Shown: piece after piece, positions 62,142 through 64,000 of the stretch
Layout: the number at the start of each line of letters is the position of its first letter
Position numbering within the stretch: position 1 is the first letter of the stretch
Assembly: GCF_004103715.1 (NCBI RefSeq)
Contig: NZ_CP035282.1
Coordinates: 1,292,673-1,356,672 of the forward strand
Length of the DNA: 64,000 bases
From: Acidilutibacter cellobiosedens
GTDB lineage: Bacteria > Bacillota > Clostridia > Tissierellales > Acidilutibacteraceae
Reading direction: 5' to 3'
Program-made: the position numbers and the translations under genes
Notes under the pieces: generated by a model
The model's database searches: none
Told to the model about the DNA's origin: nothing
Seen by the model: only the letters and a program-made list of their open reading frames with translations

Positions 62142-63251
62142 ATGGCTGAATATATAAATGCTGTAAATAGACTTCCGTCTATAACATGGAGATGGGTGAA
62201 GGTCAATGAATTATATTTGGATAATTTAATCATTCCCGAAATAAAGGAATATGAATATCCTTATTTGAAATCAACTTCCCATGGAAATATAGAGATAAAA
62301 ACCGAAATAAAGAATATGGAATCTTTCTGTCCTTTGAAAGATGAAGGAAAGGATTACGGAGTATCTGAGGATTTGGTTAATTTTGCAAAGAAACATTATA
62401 ACAGTTCTCTTTTAATTCATGCGCCTAAAGGAGAAGTGCTGAAAGATCCTATTAAAATTTACCATATGATGGATAATAAAAATCCTAATTTGATTGATAA
62501 TAATATAATAATCGGAGAAGAAGACAGTGAGATAACGGTAATCATGGAGTATAACACAGAAAAGAACGTTAGAGCTTTCCATAATGGTATCACAAGAATT
62601 TATGCTAAGGATGGAGCTAAAATCAATATAATAAAGGTTCAAAATATGAATGAAGAGTCCAACCATTTTGATTCTAATATGTCGATCATAGGATATAACG
62701 GAGAGGTAAATTATATTTCTGTGGAAATAGGAGGAAAAGCAAGTATTACTAATTATGTAAATAATTTAAACGGTACCGAATCCAAGTCCCAAATAAAATC
62801 CATATATTTGGGGCGAGGTGATGAAATAAAAGATATAAATTATTTGATGAACCAGAGAGGAAGAAGAAGCCGAAGCAATATAGAAACAAGAGGAGTTTTA
62901 AAGGACAGGGCCAAGAAAACATTTAAAGCTACAATAGATTTTAAAAAGGGAGCTTCGAAATCAAAGGGAGCGGAAGAGGAATATGCTATATTATTGGATC
63001 CGACAGTTAAAGCAGATGCTGCGCCTCTGTTACTGTGCCAAGAGGACGATGTCGACGGGGCTCATGCTGCCAGTGCGGGAAGAATAGATGAAAACAAATT
63101 GTTTTATATTATGAGTAGAGGATTTAATGAAAAGGATGCAAGAAAACTTATAATAGAGGCTTCTTTCAGACCTATAATTGATGAAATCGTAGAAGATGAT
63201 TTGAGAGAAAAGATTCTTGATGAAATTCAAAGGAGATTAACCAATGAATAG
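62142..63251 (+). CDS. sufD: Fe-S cluster scaffold protein SufD
   Basis: The 369-residue protein is the SufB paralogue SufD: weak N-terminus, beta-helix core and the conserved end CQEDDVDGAHAASAGRIDENKLFYIMSRGFNEKDARKLIIEASFRPIIDEI. It pairs with SufB on a SufC dimer. GGAGGATG precedes the ATG. Its end overlaps the sufS start by eight bases. Confidence 0.94.
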   Translation: MAEYINAVNRLPSITWRWVKVNELYLDNLIIPEIKEYEYPYLKSTSHGNIEIKTEIKNMESFCPLKDEGKDYGVSEDLVNFAKKHYNSSLLIHAPKGEVLKDPIKIYHMMDNKNPNLIDNNIIIGEEDSEITVIMEYNTEKNVRAFHNGITRIYAKDGAKINIIKVQNMNEESNHFDSNMSIIGYNGEVNYISVEIGGKASITNYVNNLNGTESKSQIKSIYLGRGDEIKDINYLMNQRGRRSRSNIETRGVLKDRAKKTFKATIDFKKGASKSKGAEEEYAILLDPTVKADAAPLLLCQEDDVDGAHAASAGRIDENKLFYIMSRGFNEKDARKLIIEASFRPIIDEIVEDDLREKILDEIQRRLTNE

Positions 63252-64000
63252 AATAGATGATGCACAGATAGAAAAAATTAGAAAGGATTTTAAAGTTTTT
63301 TCTCAAAAGATAAATGGGAAAAAGATTGTCTATTTGGATAATGCCGCTACCACTCAGAGGCCGGAGAGCGTTATAAAAGCAGTTGAAAATTATTATGATA
63401 CTTCTAATGCCAATCCTCACAGAGGTGCCCATGCTTTAAGTATAAGAGCGACAAAGGTATATGAAGACGGAAGAGAAAAAGTAAGAAAGTTCATTAATGC
63501 TAAAAGTACCAAGGAAATAATCTTTACTAAAAATTCTACTGAAGCCCTTAATTTAATTGCTAATTCCTACGGAATGAATTTTATTAATAAAGATGATGAA
63601 ATAGTGATACCCATATCGGAACATCACAGTAATTTAATACCATGGCAAAGAGTGGCAAAGACAAAGGGTGCTGTATTGAAGTATATGTATATAGATGACG
63701 AAGGCAGACTAACGGATGAGGAAATAAGATCAAAGATTACGGAAAAAACCAAGTTAGTATCTATAGCTCATGTTACAAATACTTTAGGAGTAGTATATCC
63801 AATAGAAAAAATCATTGATTATGCGCATAAAAAAGGTGCAATAGTAGTGGTAGATGCTGCTCAAAGTGTTCCTCATATGGCTGAAGATGTACAGAAACTT
63901 GATGCGGATTTCATGGTTTTTTCAGGTCATAAAATGTTATCTCCCATGGGCATAGGGGTGTTGTACGGAAAAGAAAATATTTTGGAAAAGATGCCCCCTT
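63244..64000 (+). CDS. sufS: Cysteine desulfurase SufS (3' end outside window)
   Basis: SufS takes sulfur from cysteine for Fe-S cluster assembly. The first 252 residues are visible: IVYLDNAATTQRP near residue 29, NPHRGAHALS near 57, EHHSNLIPWQ near 126, VVVDAAQSVPHM near 201, and the PLP-binding Lys230 in FSGHKMLSPMGIG. The catalytic Cys lies beyond the window. ATG 63244 overlaps the end of sufD, so the genes are translationally coupled. A sufU gene would be expected next. Confidence 0.95.
   Translation, partial: MNRIDDAQIEKIRKDFKVFSQKINGKKIVYLDNAATTQRPESVIKAVENYYDTSNANPHRGAHALSIRATKVYEDGREKVRKFINAKSTKEIIFTKNSTEALNLIANSYGMNFINKDDEIVIPISEHHSNLIPWQRVAKTKGAVLKYMYIDDEGRLTDEEIRSKITEKTKLVSIAHVTNTLGVVYPIEKIIDYAHKKGAIVVVDAAQSVPHMAEDVQKLDADFMVFSGHKMLSPMGIGVLYGKENILEKMPP

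Overview
The window looks like the chromosome of a low-GC (roughly 30-33 %) Gram-positive anaerobe of the class Clostridia. Evidence includes AGGAGG-type ribosome binding sites with many TTG and GTG starts, AddAB instead of RecBCD, an unaccompanied SufCBDS iron-sulfur operon, DUF1540, DUF1292 and DUF4489 proteins, and a collagen-like spore-surface type protein. A Tissierellales-like, spore-forming, peptide- and amino-acid-fermenting organism fits the gene content, but the genus is inference. I saw no rRNA, tRNA, CRISPR array, phage or complete insertion sequence.

Layout. 1-5.4 kb: the 3' part of a DUF4153 membrane protein, then rsgA, a HutD/Ves protein, a CNNM/CorC-type transporter and an HD-domain protein; rsgA and the transporter each sit behind a short leader ORF followed by a terminator-like hairpin. 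5.5-9.1 kb: a probable spore-surface locus (DUF4489 protein, collagen-like protein with about 97 Gly-X-Y triplets, glycosyltransferase). 9.3-13.2 kb: a four-gene TroABCD-type metal ABC importer whose two permeases both carry a C-terminal winged-helix-like tail. 13.27-14.3 kb: a small foreign-looking patch with a monooxygenase-like gene, a frameshifted and truncated DUF3795 gene and several palindromes. 14.4-16.4 kb: a YdbC/PC4-like protein, MsrA and free-methionine-R-sulfoxide reductase (oxidative repair), then recX convergent. 16.4-28.5 kb: housekeeping genes (transglutaminase, solitary DNA methyltransferase, two peptidases, DUF1292, HAD, radical SAM, pseudouridine synthase, GNAT, CBS) plus a 58-aa DUF1540 gene.

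28.7-34.7 kb: a chemotaxis receptor behind a Pho-box-like triple repeat, then a GC-rich padR-DUF1048-DUF1048-ABC ATPase-ABC permease cassette that looks horizontally acquired, then glutaminase. 34.9-43.9 kb: the most coherent regulatory module, a sigma-54 enhancer-binding protein followed by a near-consensus -24/-12 promoter, an oligopeptide ABC transporter (oppABCDF order) and a cytoplasmic NlpC/P60 peptidase. 44.0-44.6 kb: a yybP-ykoY manganese riboswitch and terminator ahead of an mntP gene that has lost an internal block including its second conserved Asp helix. 44.8-59.8 kb: NagZ-like lipoprotein behind a perfect operator-like palindrome, addB-addA, an unusual phosphatase-fold membrane protein, tldD-tldE, an ABC half-exporter and a small protein. 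59.9-64.0 kb: sufC-sufB-sufD-sufS (sufS runs off the end).

Together the genes describe a cell living on peptides (Opp, PepD, M18 peptidase, glutaminase, TldDE), with manganese import and a (perhaps damaged) riboswitch-controlled manganese exporter, and redox repair of methionine. The observations most worth checking are the sigma-54 peptide-uptake module, the two leader-ORF/terminator arrangements, the shortened MntP behind an intact riboswitch, and the permeases with fused winged-helix tails.
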